64,000 nucleotides of DNA from WTFY01 sp965205275 (GTDB lineage: Bacteria; Pseudomonadota; Gammaproteobacteria; UBA4575): the NCBI GenBank assembly GCA_965205275.1, contig OZ242168.1, positions 62,001-126,000 on the forward strand, read 5' to 3'. The notes beneath the pieces are model-generated. The model was not told the origin of the DNA, did no database searches, and saw nothing but the letters and a program-made list of their open reading frames with translations. Both the position numbers and the translations under genes were made by a program. Shown piece by piece: positions 52,728 to 61,268 of this stretch (position 1 is the stretch's first letter; every line of letters starts with the position of its first letter).

Positions 52728-54641
52728 TCACGATGCGCTAGCTCGAACTCGCTTTCTGGTTCCTGACTTGGCGCCCTGATTTTCAGTTATAAAGCGCCGG
52801 ATCGATTCCAGTATGGAGTCCGCATCCAGTCCCGCGTCACACAGCTGTTCTTCACGTGTGGCATGATCCAGATACTGGTCAGGTAAGCCCAGATTTTTGA
52901 CACAAACAGGGACTTTACAGACAGCAAGAACCTCATTGACTGCAGAGCCCGCACCTCCCATCACAGCATTGTCTTCTATCGTAATGATGAAGTCATGAGT
53001 TTTGGCCACATCAATAATGAGGGCTTGGTCAATCGGTTTGACAAACCTCATGTTGACAACAGTTGTATTCAGCTGCTCGCCTGCTTTCAGGGCATTATGT
53101 ACGGGACTGCCAAAGGCTAGGATGGCAGTGCGTTTGCCTTGGCGCATTACTTTTGCCTTGCCCACTTTAACAGCATTCATGCCTGACTGGACAGGTGTAC
53201 CCGGCCCGGTGCCACGGGGGTAGCGCACAGCAGCAGGACAATCCTGCAAATATGCCGTGTATAGCATGCGGCGTGTTTCGTTTTCATCGCAGGGTGCCAT
53301 AACTACCATATTGGGTATGCAGCGCAGGTACGTCAGGTCGAAACTGCCAGCATGTGTTTGGCCATCTGCTCCGACGACACCGGCACGGTCAATTGCGAAC
53401 ATCACAGGAAGGTTCTGAACCGCTACGTCATGGATCAGTTGATCATAGGCACGTTGTAAAAAAGTCGAATAAATTGCGACTACAGGTTTGATTTTCTCGC
53501 AGGCCATACCTGCGGCAAGTGTGACTGAATGCTGTTCTGCAATGGCAACGTCAAAATAACGATCGGGAAATTTTTTGGAAAACCCGACCAAACCGGATCC
53601 TTCACGCATGGCAGGTGTAATTGCTACAACCCGATCGTCCTGCTCGGCAATGTCGCAAAGCCAGTCACTGAAAACCTTTGTATAGGTCGTTTTAGGTGGG
53701 CCGCCCGACTTTACGACCCCGACATTTTTGTCAAAAGCGGGTACCGCATGATAGCCTACCGGATCCGCTTCGGCTTTTGCATATCCCTTTCCCTTGCGCG
53801 TGCAAATATGTAGCAGGCGAGGCCCCTTCAGCCGCTTCAGATTTTGCAGTATCTTCACCAGACTGCCCGCGTCGTGTCCGTATGCGGGTCCGAAATAACT
53901 CACACCCAACTCTTTGAATAATGTGCCCGGGGGAGTCAGCACCCCCTTGACATGTTCTGTAATGTGTCCGACAAACTCGTGGGCAAAGGGAATGGGTTGC
54001 AGCAGCTTTTCACTGCTTTTGCTTATGGTCCTAGACATTTTCCCGGATAATATGCGGGTCAAATAATTTGTCATGGCACCAATATTGGGTGAAATCGACA
54101 TCTCATTGTCATTGAGTATGACCAGCAGATCTGCATTGCTGCCGCCCAGATGATTCAGTGCCTCATAGGCCAGTCCAGCCGTTAGCCCACCGTCTCCAAT
54201 TACTGCAATCACCTTGCGATTCGTATGCTGCTGGGCGCTGGCAATTGCCATGCCCAATGCTGCACTGATGGAAGTGCTTGAATGGCCGGTACCAAAATGG
54301 TCGTATTCACTCTCGCTCCGTTTTGGAAACGGAGCGAGTCCACCCCGGGTCCGGATCGTCGTGATACGGTCTTTCCGGCCTGTAAGAATTTTATGCGGAT
54401 AACATTGATGTCCTACATCCCACACAATCCGGTCATGCGGGGTGTCGAAAACAAAATGCAATGCAGTCGTAATCTCTACGGCACCCAGGCCTGCTCCGAA
54501 ATGTCCGCCACAACTTGCAATGGAATCCACCAGATAGGCCCGCAGCTCCTCTGCGACAGCAGGAATCTGGCGTATGTCCAGTGCCCGCAGGTCTGCAGGA
54601 CAGCTGATTTCGGACAGTAAAGGGTAATGGGTGTCAGCCAT
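52728..54641 (-). CDS. dxs: 1-deoxy-D-xylulose-5-phosphate synthase
   Basis: Dxs condenses pyruvate and glyceraldehyde 3-phosphate in the first step of the MEP isoprenoid pathway. The 637-residue thiamine-diphosphate enzyme shows DVGHQCYPHKILTGRKD, FGTGHSSTSISAALGMA, the ThDP-binding pair AVIGDGGLTAGLAYEALN and ILNDNEMSISPN (residues about 146-186), DIAEQHSVTLAAGMACE, AIDRAGVVGADGQTHAG and a C-terminal transketolase domain ending with a basic tail (KSGTRKRVRASAS). It is the third gene of the xseB-ispA-dxs group. Confidence 0.98.
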   Translation of the reverse strand: MADTHYPLLSEISCPADLRALDIRQIPAVAEELRAYLVDSIASCGGHFGAGLGAVEITTALHFVFDTPHDRIVWDVGHQCYPHKILTGRKDRITTIRTRGGLAPFPKRSESEYDHFGTGHSSTSISAALGMAIASAQQHTNRKVIAVIGDGGLTAGLAYEALNHLGGSNADLLVILNDNEMSISPNIGAMTNYLTRILSGKMSRTISKSSEKLLQPIPFAHEFVGHITEHVKGVLTPPGTLFKELGVSYFGPAYGHDAGSLVKILQNLKRLKGPRLLHICTRKGKGYAKAEADPVGYHAVPAFDKNVGVVKSGGPPKTTYTKVFSDWLCDIAEQDDRVVAITPAMREGSGLVGFSKKFPDRYFDVAIAEQHSVTLAAGMACEKIKPVVAIYSTFLQRAYDQLIHDVAVQNLPVMFAIDRAGVVGADGQTHAGSFDLTYLRCIPNMVVMAPCDENETRRMLYTAYLQDCPAAVRYPRGTGPGTPVQSGMNAVKVGKAKVMRQGKRTAILAFGSPVHNALKAGEQLNTTVVNMRFVKPIDQALIIDVAKTHDFIITIEDNAVMGGAGSAVNEVLAVCKVPVCVKNLGLPDQYLDHATREEQLCDAGLDADSILESIRRFITENQGAKSGTRKRVRASAS

Positions 54642-54689
54642 GATCAGTATTCCGGGCGGAAATCAGTGGTTGAAGTATACCGGGTACCG

Positions 54690-55595
54690 CTATGAAACGC
54701 GTGTCATTATATGATGGCTTACAGCGTACAGAGTTTCCCATTGAAAATCCAGATGATCGATCTCATGACAAGCCTGTCTGAATAAATTATTGGCGACATG
54801 TTCTGCTTTCTCCATCCCTACAATGCTTGGATAGGTGGGCTTGTTTTGTGCAGCATCAGATCCTTGTGGCTTGCCCAGAACTTCTGTATCACTCTGGATG
54901 TCAAGAATATCATCGCGTATCTGGAACATGAGGCCAACACGATCTGCGAAGCGTGCGAAGTGGTTGTATATTTCAGGATTGTCTACCTGACTGGCAGTGA
55001 CGGCCATTAATATACTGGACTTGATCAGTGCGCCTGTCTTGAGGCAATGCATATGTTCAATTTCTTTTTGACAGAGCTCTTTGTTTACTGAGGCAAGGTC
55101 AATGGCTTGTCCGCCCACCATGCCCAGTGAACCTGTGTATTTCGCGAGGAGCTGAATCAGCTTGATCTGCTGGTCGGGGTTGTTGGAAGGGTCGTTGGCC
55201 AGCACGGAAAAGGCCAGAGCCTGAAGGGCATCACCTGCCAGGATTGCGGTGGCTTCATCGAATTCCTTATGACAGGTCGGCCGACCGCGGCGCAGGTCAT
55301 CATTGTCCATAGCCGGCAGGTCATCATGGATGAGCGAGTAACTGTGCATGAGTTCCACAGCACAGGCCGGGGAATCCAGCCTTTCCAGGGGCACGTTCAG
55401 GGCTTCTCCCGTTGCATACAGTAATATCGGGCGGATGCGTTTGCCGTTGCCCAAAACTGCGTAGCGCATGGCTTGGTGTAAGGTAGCGCAGAGGTCAGAT
55501 TCTTCGCGCAGGCAGTTTTCAAGTTGTTGGGTTACCCGTCTGGTGTACTGGTCGAGAATCTCATCAATCTTTTTCAAGCGTTTCCCCGTTATCAA
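54690..55595 (-). CDS. ispA: Farnesyl diphosphate synthase (polyprenyl synthetase)
   Basis: IspA builds farnesyl diphosphate from isopentenyl and dimethylallyl diphosphates. The 301-residue protein has the first Asp-rich motif DDLPAMD at residues 91-97, GNGKRIRPILLYATGEAL, KTGALIKSS, and the second Asp-rich motif DDILD at 228-232 with the usual Gln-Ile-Arg before it. It overlaps the end of xseB by 32 bases and lies 48 bases before dxs. Confidence 0.96.
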   Translation of the reverse strand: MITGKRLKKIDEILDQYTRRVTQQLENCLREESDLCATLHQAMRYAVLGNGKRIRPILLYATGEALNVPLERLDSPACAVELMHSYSLIHDDLPAMDNDDLRRGRPTCHKEFDEATAILAGDALQALAFSVLANDPSNNPDQQIKLIQLLAKYTGSLGMVGGQAIDLASVNKELCQKEIEHMHCLKTGALIKSSILMAVTASQVDNPEIYNHFARFADRVGLMFQIRDDILDIQSDTEVLGKPQGSDAAQNKPTYPSIVGMEKAEHVANNLFRQACHEIDHLDFQWETLYAVSHHIMTRVS

Positions 55596-55794
55596 AATCC
55601 TTTTCTACCCAATCGCCGTTTTCCTTGTTCAATACCGAAATTTTCTGCTCTGCATTCTGCAGTGCCTGTCGACATTCACGTGTAAGTTTTACACCCTGTT
55701 CAAAACATTTAAGTGATTCCTCCAGAGACAATCCACCTTTTTCCAGTTTGTCGACCAGCGCCTCAAGCTGTTTCAGTGATTTTTCAAAATCCAT
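55564..55794 (-). CDS. xseB: Exodeoxyribonuclease VII small subunit
   Basis: XseB is the small helical subunit of exonuclease VII, which degrades single-stranded DNA. The 76-residue form starts MDFEKSLKQLEALVDKLEKGG and has LSLEESLKCFEQGVKLTRECRQALQNAEQKISVL (read in part), matching the family pattern SFExxLxxLExIVxxLExGxLxLExSLxxFExGxxL. The frame is open upstream to 55896, but those residues do not fit the family. Position before ispA-dxs is typical. Confidence 0.93.
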   Translation of the reverse strand: MDFEKSLKQLEALVDKLEKGGLSLEESLKCFEQGVKLTRECRQALQNAEQKISVLNKENGDWVEKDFDNGETLEKD

Positions 55795-56142
55795 GGTTTT
55801 TGCTGTACTTTCACAATGATTTATTGAGGACTTCAGAGTAAGGCCAGTTTCCTTGGGGCCCTCGGCAGAGAAGCCAGCTGCTGTAAGGGCTGCCATGCAA
55901 CTTCCTGATGTACAAATACGGGCAATGCTTGTTCATGCGCGTATCATAGCATGGGGGCAACAGAGCCAAGGCCAATACTTCCAAACGCCATGGGGTATCC
56001 CGTCGGGATAAAGTGCTCAGCAGCACCCATGCCACGGGTTCGCTGTTAGGCAAGTCAACCATGCTGATTAGCACTTTAGTACGGCCTGGTCAGTCTCCAA
56101 GCTCCGATTGTGTGAACTGGAAGCTATATTAGAGCCTAAAGA
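55795..56142. other. Non-coding stretch between xseB and the katG terminator
   Basis: I see no supportable gene. On the minus strand a possible promoter for xseB-ispA-dxs is TTGGCT (complement of 55964-55969) with TATGAT (complement of 55943-55948) 15 bases apart, about 150 bases before xseB; the spacing is short. A small perfect hairpin, TATCCC (55996-56001) and GGGATA (56005-56010), lies further out. Short open frames here lack any family resemblance. Confidence 0.5.
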
Positions 56143-56180
56143 AAGGGAGGTGTTTCAATTCAATATGAAACGCCTCCCTT
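56143..56180 (-). terminator. Intrinsic terminator of katG
   Basis: AAGGGAGGTGTTTCA (56143-56157) pairs over 15 positions, one of them G-U, with TGAAACGCCTCCCTT (56166-56180) around an eight-base loop. On the minus strand the stem lies just 10 bases after the katG stop codon and runs into a T-rich tract (complement of AAAGAAA). It is a strong terminator candidate. Confidence 0.88.
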
Positions 56181-56190
56181 ATTTCTAAGA

Positions 56191-58386
56191 TTAGGCAAGG
56201 TCGGAACGGTCAAGGTTCATTACCTTGTCCCACGCCTCTACAAAGTTTTGCACAAACTGTTGCTTGGAGTCCTCACATCCGTAGAATTCCGCGAGGGCTC
56301 GAAGCTGTGAGTTCGAACCGAAGATAAGATCGACACGTGTGCCGGTCCATTTTAGTTCACCCGTTGCGCGATCACGCCCTTCGAATAAATCGCAGTCTTC
56401 CGAGGTCGGCACCCAAGTTGTGCTCATATCGAGCAAATTCACAAAGAAGTCATTGGTAAGCGTCTCTGGCTGCTTAGTGAAGACACCGTGTTGAGCCTGC
56501 CCAAAGTTTGTATTCAAGACGCGCATGCCGCCAACGAGAACCGTCATCTCAGGTGCAGTAAGTGTCAGCAATTGTGCCCGATCAACCAGCAACTGCTCTG
56601 CCGTTACGGTGTGTTTTGCTTTGAGGTAATTACGGAACCCATCTGCTGTCGGTTCGAGTACGGCAAATGACTCAACATCGGTTTGCTCCTGAGTTGCATC
56701 CGCACGACCTGGCGTGAACGGAACCACCACATCGTACCCAGCGTTCTTCGCAGCTTGCTCAACGCCTGTGCAACCAGCTAGAACGATTACATCAGCAAGC
56801 GAGACTGCCTTTCCGTCCGATACCGAGTTGTTGAACTCCTGCTGGATGCCTCCAAGGGTCTGCAATACAATCGCAAGTTGATCCGGTTGGTTAATCTCCC
56901 AATCTTTTTGAGGTGCAAGACGAATACGCGCCCCATTCGCACCACCACGCATGTCGGAACCACGGAAGATTGACGCTGATGCCCAAGCCGTAGAAACTAG
57001 TTGGGAAACTGACAATCCCGAAACAAGTATCTTGCCCTTAAGATCGGCAATATCTTGCTCATCAATCAATTTATGAGTAACTGCAGGAATTGGGTCTTGC
57101 CAAATGAGTGCTTCCTCCGGAACCTCCGGGCCAAGGTAGCGGGCGCGGGGTCCCATATCGCGGTGTGTTAACTTGAACCACGCACGGGCAAACGCATCTG
57201 CAAACTCCTCAGGGTTCTCGTAAAAACGCCGCGCAATTGGCTCATAGATAGGGTCCATCCTCATGGCCATGTCCGCCGTGGTCATTATCGGAGCATGGTG
57301 CTTTGACGGATCGTGCGCATCGGGCACAGTGTCAGCTGCAGTGCCATCCTTCGGAACCCACTGGTACGCGTCAGCAGGGCTCTTTGTCACCTCCCACTCA
57401 TAACCAAACAGATTATCGAAATAGCCCATGTCCCACTTGGTTGGATTGGTCGTCCAAGCGCCTTCAAGTCCGCTGGTGATTGCATCTCCAGCTTTACCAG
57501 ACCCGTAGCTGCTCGTCCAACCGAGGCCTTGCCCTTCAATGCTAGCACCTTCTGGTTCTGGACCAACAAGTGCTGCATCGCCAGCACCATGGCATTTACC
57601 AAAAGTGTGTCCGCCGGCAGTGAGTGCAACAGTTTCTTCATCATTCATCGCCATGCGGGCAAAGGTTTCGCGGACGTCGACTCCTGAAGCAACCGGATCG
57701 GGGTTACCATTTGGCCCTTCTGGATTCACATAGATCAAACCCATTTGCACAGCAGCAAGTGGATTTTCGAGATCACGTTCGCCAGAGTAGCGCTTGTCAC
57801 CAAGCCACTCGTCCTCAGAGCCCCAGTAGATGTCTTCTTCTGATTGCCACGCGTCTTCACGCCCGCCTCCAAAACCAAACGTCTTGAATCCCATCGACTC
57901 CAAAGCGCAGTTGCCCGCTAAGATCATAAGGTCGGCCCAAGAGATTTTCTCGCCGTACTTCTGCTTGATCGGCCATAGTAGTCTGCGCGCTTTGTCGAGG
58001 TTTCCGTTGTCAGGCCAACTGTTGATGGGTGCAAAGCGCTGGTTGCCGGTCCCGGCGCCACCGCGGCCGTCACCGATACGGTAGGTGCCAGCACCGTGCC
58101 ACGCCATGCGAATAAAGAATGGTCCATAGTGACCGTAGTCGGCCGGCCACCAATCTTGTGATGTGGTCATCAACTCATAGAGATCCTTCTTTAGGGCATA
58201 ATAGTCGAGACTCTTGAACTCCTCAGCATAGTTAGAATCTTTATTCGTCGGATTCGATTGGGGGGAATGTTGATGCAATATATTAATATTTAACTGGCTT
58301 GGCCACCAATCTCGGTTCGTGATGCCACCGCCAGCTGCATTGTTTTCTAGTACGAGCTTAACAGGGCATTTACTCACTTCAGTCAT
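56191..58386 (-). CDS. katG: Catalase-peroxidase KatG
   Basis: KatG is the bifunctional haem catalase-peroxidase that removes hydrogen peroxide. The 731-residue protein has the distal site RMAWHGAGTYR (Arg93, Trp96, His97), Tyr219 in LIYVNPEGPNG and Met245 in RMAMND, which together form the Met-Tyr-Trp cross-link needed for catalase activity, and proximal His260 in GGHTFGKCHG. The C-terminal non-catalytic copy of the peroxidase fold is also complete. A ribosome binding site (AAGGAGACAA) precedes the ATG. No oxyR lies nearby. The gene stands alone between two long non-coding stretches, which suggests insertion into a formerly tighter gene order. Confidence 0.98.
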   Translation of the reverse strand: MTEVSKCPVKLVLENNAAGGGITNRDWWPSQLNINILHQHSPQSNPTNKDSNYAEEFKSLDYYALKKDLYELMTTSQDWWPADYGHYGPFFIRMAWHGAGTYRIGDGRGGAGTGNQRFAPINSWPDNGNLDKARRLLWPIKQKYGEKISWADLMILAGNCALESMGFKTFGFGGGREDAWQSEEDIYWGSEDEWLGDKRYSGERDLENPLAAVQMGLIYVNPEGPNGNPDPVASGVDVRETFARMAMNDEETVALTAGGHTFGKCHGAGDAALVGPEPEGASIEGQGLGWTSSYGSGKAGDAITSGLEGAWTTNPTKWDMGYFDNLFGYEWEVTKSPADAYQWVPKDGTAADTVPDAHDPSKHHAPIMTTADMAMRMDPIYEPIARRFYENPEEFADAFARAWFKLTHRDMGPRARYLGPEVPEEALIWQDPIPAVTHKLIDEQDIADLKGKILVSGLSVSQLVSTAWASASIFRGSDMRGGANGARIRLAPQKDWEINQPDQLAIVLQTLGGIQQEFNNSVSDGKAVSLADVIVLAGCTGVEQAAKNAGYDVVVPFTPGRADATQEQTDVESFAVLEPTADGFRNYLKAKHTVTAEQLLVDRAQLLTLTAPEMTVLVGGMRVLNTNFGQAQHGVFTKQPETLTNDFFVNLLDMSTTWVPTSEDCDLFEGRDRATGELKWTGTRVDLIFGSNSQLRALAEFYGCEDSKQQFVQNFVEAWDKVMNLDRSDLA

Positions 58387-59006
58387 AAAATTGTCTCCTT
58401 ATTTTTACCGGGTCTTTTCACTGCTAATTTATACTGCATTTATACTGCACAGGTATAAAATTTACTAATTTATTTTCCTGAACGTAATGATCGATTTTTC
58501 TAATGAATGGGAAACTTGGAGGATTATCGGGAATTAGAATAACATAGCACTATTCTTTATACAGAGCGCAAAATTTGGAGACAGAGCGGCCTTTGGCAAG
58601 CTCGCTCTAACTTTTAAGTAATAAAAAATCTAATCATCAGTAAACGTCAAGAAAGAGGCCCATAAAGATTGGATCTTGCACAAAGTACTTGTGTCATGTC
58701 TCTTAAGCTTGATGCCGGGATGATCGCTGCGCTCAAAAATGGCGTATTTCTCAGCGCAGGGATCAGTCACCCGACGTACTAACATACTGTAGAGCCATTG
58801 TCCGACTCAGTACGTAATTCACCGGTTGCGGACCTGGATTGGAGGTCTTCAGGCTTTTGCAGGACTGGAGTTTACCCACGTTCCCATGGATGGATTCACA
58901 ACGGGCCTTGGCGATGGTTAGTGCAGACAGTCCCGGAAATCATGAATGCGTTTTCCTGAAATGGAGCGGAACCGGAGGCTTTGCAAAACCGAACCTGTAA
59001 AAGCAG
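58387..59006. other. 620-base non-coding region upstream of katG and downstream of fdhD
   Basis: The left end is the katG control region with nested repeats (listed separately). The rest holds no recognisable gene. A 28-codon frame (58696-58782, plus) and an open stretch without a start (58818-59000, plus) may be decayed coding sequence, but neither resembles a family I know. GAAAGAGGCCC and TTGGCAAGCTCGC-type short repeats do not form clear structures. Confidence 0.5.
58428..58459. promoter_or_regulatory. Nested repeats in the katG control region
   Basis: TTTATACTGCA occurs twice in tandem (58428-58438 and 58439-58449). The second copy also begins a perfect inverted repeat, TTTATAC (58439-58445) with GTATAAA (58453-58459) around seven bases. 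On the minus strand the tandem copies each give a TATAAA hexamer, 42-58 bases before the katG start, so the region may combine a promoter with a regulator site. Confidence 0.5.
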
Positions 59007-59852
59007 TCATGCTGCAGGCGGGCGTTTGGGCAGCGCATCAAATTCAATCTGTTCTGCACCATGGTATACCAGAAATGCACGCCCTTTGGCGCGCGCGATC
59101 ATAATAATGCCCAGGTCTCTCGCCAGCTCCAGACCCATGTGTGTTACCCCTGAACGTGACAGCAACACCGGTATACCCATATGAGCGGACTTCATGATCA
59201 TTTCGGAGGTCAAACGCCCGGTGGTATAAAATATCTTGTCCTCGCCTGTAATATGTTCCAGCCACATCCAGCCTGAGATGGCATCCGCGGCATTATGTCT
59301 GCCTACATCTTCAACAAATTTTAAAATTTCAGTGCTGTAGCAAAGTGCGCAGCCATGTACCGCCCCAGCACGTTTGTAAATTTCATTGAACCGGGTAATT
59401 TCCGTTAACAAATCATAGATTTTCGATTGTTTTAAAAATACTTGCGTAAGCCTTGCATCATAAAGCTTGTCCAGGGTGCAACTGAACACGGTTCCCTGTC
59501 CACAACCAGACGTTACGATGCGTTTGCTCAGCTTCTCTTCCCAATCGGTAATTTCCCTGCCTTTACGGGTAATGATTTCCACCGTTTCCTTGTCCCAGTC
59601 AACGTTGACGGATGCGATGTCAGAAATGTTTTCCAGCAGTCGTTGATTGCGCAGGTATCCCAGAGCAAGCTCTTCTGGATGGGTGCCCAGAGTCATTAAG
59701 GTCACAAGTTCCTGGCCGTTTACTTTCAAAGTAAGCGGTGACTCGCCTGCAACATGCACTTCCCGTTGCTCATGGAACTGGTTGGTGACCGTAACCGCGT
59801 GTGTAGGGGCCAGACCTTGGCATGACATTTGTGGTCGATAAGGTATATTCAT
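59007..59852 (-). CDS. fdhD: Formate dehydrogenase accessory sulfurtransferase FdhD
   Basis: FdhD transfers sulfur from IscS to the molybdenum cofactor of formate dehydrogenases. The 281-residue form has ESPLTLKVNGQELVTLMTLGTHPEELALGYL (read as adjoining segments), the active loop TSGCGQGTVF (Cys117), and FVEDVGRHNAADAISGW, with TTGRLTSEMIMKSAHMGIPVLLSRSG (read in part) near the end. The CxxC of E. coli is here Cys-Gly-Gln-Gly, so the second Cys is absent; a further CALC lies at 168-171. ATG 59852 is chosen; the frame is open 39 codons upstream, inside radA. No formate dehydrogenase gene is in the window. It lies five bases after radA. Confidence 0.93.
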   Translation of the reverse strand: MNIPYRPQMSCQGLAPTHAVTVTNQFHEQREVHVAGESPLTLKVNGQELVTLMTLGTHPEELALGYLRNQRLLENISDIASVNVDWDKETVEIITRKGREITDWEEKLSKRIVTSGCGQGTVFSCTLDKLYDARLTQVFLKQSKIYDLLTEITRFNEIYKRAGAVHGCALCYSTEILKFVEDVGRHNAADAISGWMWLEHITGEDKIFYTTGRLTSEMIMKSAHMGIPVLLSRSGVTHMGLELARDLGIIMIARAKGRAFLVYHGAEQIEFDALPKRPPAA

Positions 59853-59856
59853 TGTA

Positions 59857-61209
59857 TTAGGTAATGTGCTCAATTGCTTGGCTGAGCTGACTGATTGCAA
59901 TGATTTCCATACCGGACAGCTTGGCCTTGGGCTGATTGGCTTCAGGTATGACTGCTTTCGTAAACCCATGCTCTCGGGCTTCTTTTAAACGTGCCAGACC
60001 GTTGTAGACTGGACGAATCTCTCCTGTCAGTCCGATTTCACCAAATACAGCGAGACCCCGGTCCAGGGTCTGGTTTTTGAAGCTGGAATAGATTGCAAGT
60101 AAAACTGCAAGGTCTGCCCCGGTTTCCTTTAACTGGATCCCGCCAACAATATTTACAAATACGTCCTTGTCGTAAACGGCCACCCCGCCGTGTCGGTGCA
60201 GAATTGCAAGCAGCATGGTTAACCGGTTCTGTTCAATTCCAATCGCAACCCGCCTCGGATGTGCAGCAGGCGTGTCCTCTACCAGTGTCTGCACTTCCAG
60301 CAATAAAGGTCGTGTTGCCTCACAGGTTACAGTAATCACGCTGCCAGACGCGGTATCGCTGCGCTGTGATAAAAAGATTGCCGATGGATTTTTGACGCCC
60401 TTCAGACCGGTGTCCTGCATCACAAAAACGCCTAGTTCATTGACAGCTCCAAAGCGATTTTTCGCCGCACGTATAACGCGATAGCGCCCACCCTCATCGC
60501 CTTCAAAGTACAACACCGTATCCACTACATGCTCAAGTACCCGTGGCCCTGCAATGGATCCTTCTTTTGTGACATGGCCTATCACAAAAACCGTGGTACC
60601 GGTCTGTTTGGCAAATTGGGTGATCCGGTTTGCACACTCCCTCACCTGTGTGATCGAACCTGCAGCTGAAGGGGTCTTTTCAGATGCCAGGGCCTGAATT
60701 GAATCGATGACCATAATACCCGGCTGTTCGCGCAAGGCGCAGGCCAGGATTTCTTCAAGGTGGGTCGATGCAATGACACGCAGCACTGAGTCTTTATAAC
60801 CGAGCCGCTCGGCACGCAAGGCTACCTGTTGCAAGGATTCTTCCCCGGTTACATACAGGGCATGCTGATGGTCCAGGGCGCACAGTGTCTGCAATAACAG
60901 GGTCGACTTGCCAATGCCGGGGTTTCCGCCTACCAGCACGACAGAACCCGTTACAATACCACCGCCCAGCACCCGATCAAGCTCGGGGAAAGTGGTCTGG
61001 ATACGGTCCCGTGACTCAAAGGTAATTTCATGGACGGTCTGTATTTCAGCAGCCGCCTCCGCGTGCGCCAGGGAGAATGCCTTGTTCTGCTTAAAGACAG
61101 CTGCCTGTTTTTCAATGGTGTTCCAGGCACCACAATCCGGGCACTGGCCCACCCATTTGGTGAACAGGCCTGTGCATTCCGTGCAGACAAAACCTAAATC
61201 TTTAGCCAT
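59857..61209 (-). CDS. radA: DNA repair protein RadA
   Basis: RadA is a RecA-like ATPase and branch-migration motor that helps process recombination intermediates. The 450-residue protein has an N-terminal zinc finger (FVCTECTGLFTKWVGQCPDCGAW, read in part: CTEC and CPDC), Walker A GGNPGIGKSTLLL, MVIDSIQALAS for Walker B, the family-specific RAAKNRFGAVNELGVF, and a C-terminal Lon-protease-like domain (AVFGEIGLTGEIRPV). All match the family. Confidence 0.98.
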   Translation of the reverse strand: MAKDLGFVCTECTGLFTKWVGQCPDCGAWNTIEKQAAVFKQNKAFSLAHAEAAAEIQTVHEITFESRDRIQTTFPELDRVLGGGIVTGSVVLVGGNPGIGKSTLLLQTLCALDHQHALYVTGEESLQQVALRAERLGYKDSVLRVIASTHLEEILACALREQPGIMVIDSIQALASEKTPSAAGSITQVRECANRITQFAKQTGTTVFVIGHVTKEGSIAGPRVLEHVVDTVLYFEGDEGGRYRVIRAAKNRFGAVNELGVFVMQDTGLKGVKNPSAIFLSQRSDTASGSVITVTCEATRPLLLEVQTLVEDTPAAHPRRVAIGIEQNRLTMLLAILHRHGGVAVYDKDVFVNIVGGIQLKETGADLAVLLAIYSSFKNQTLDRGLAVFGEIGLTGEIRPVYNGLARLKEAREHGFTKAVIPEANQPKAKLSGMEIIAISQLSQAIEHIT

Positions 61210-61268
61210 GTGAGCATTATACCTGAGCCGTTGTTACACCTCTGACCTGTCCGGGCGCGAATTCAGGT

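Noticed and set aside
55811..56074. 87-residue minus-strand open frame upstream of xseB
   Set aside because: No ribosome binding site or motif, and it overlaps the probable leader of xseB.
58696..58782. 28-codon open frame upstream of katG (MSLKLDAGMIAAL...)
   Set aside because: Plausible-looking peptide but too short, no good ribosome binding site, and no family I recognise; kept only as possible decayed sequence.
58818..59000. 61-codon open stretch (plus strand) between katG and fdhD
   Set aside because: It has no suitable start codon and no recognisable motif; possibly a gene remnant, but this cannot be supported.
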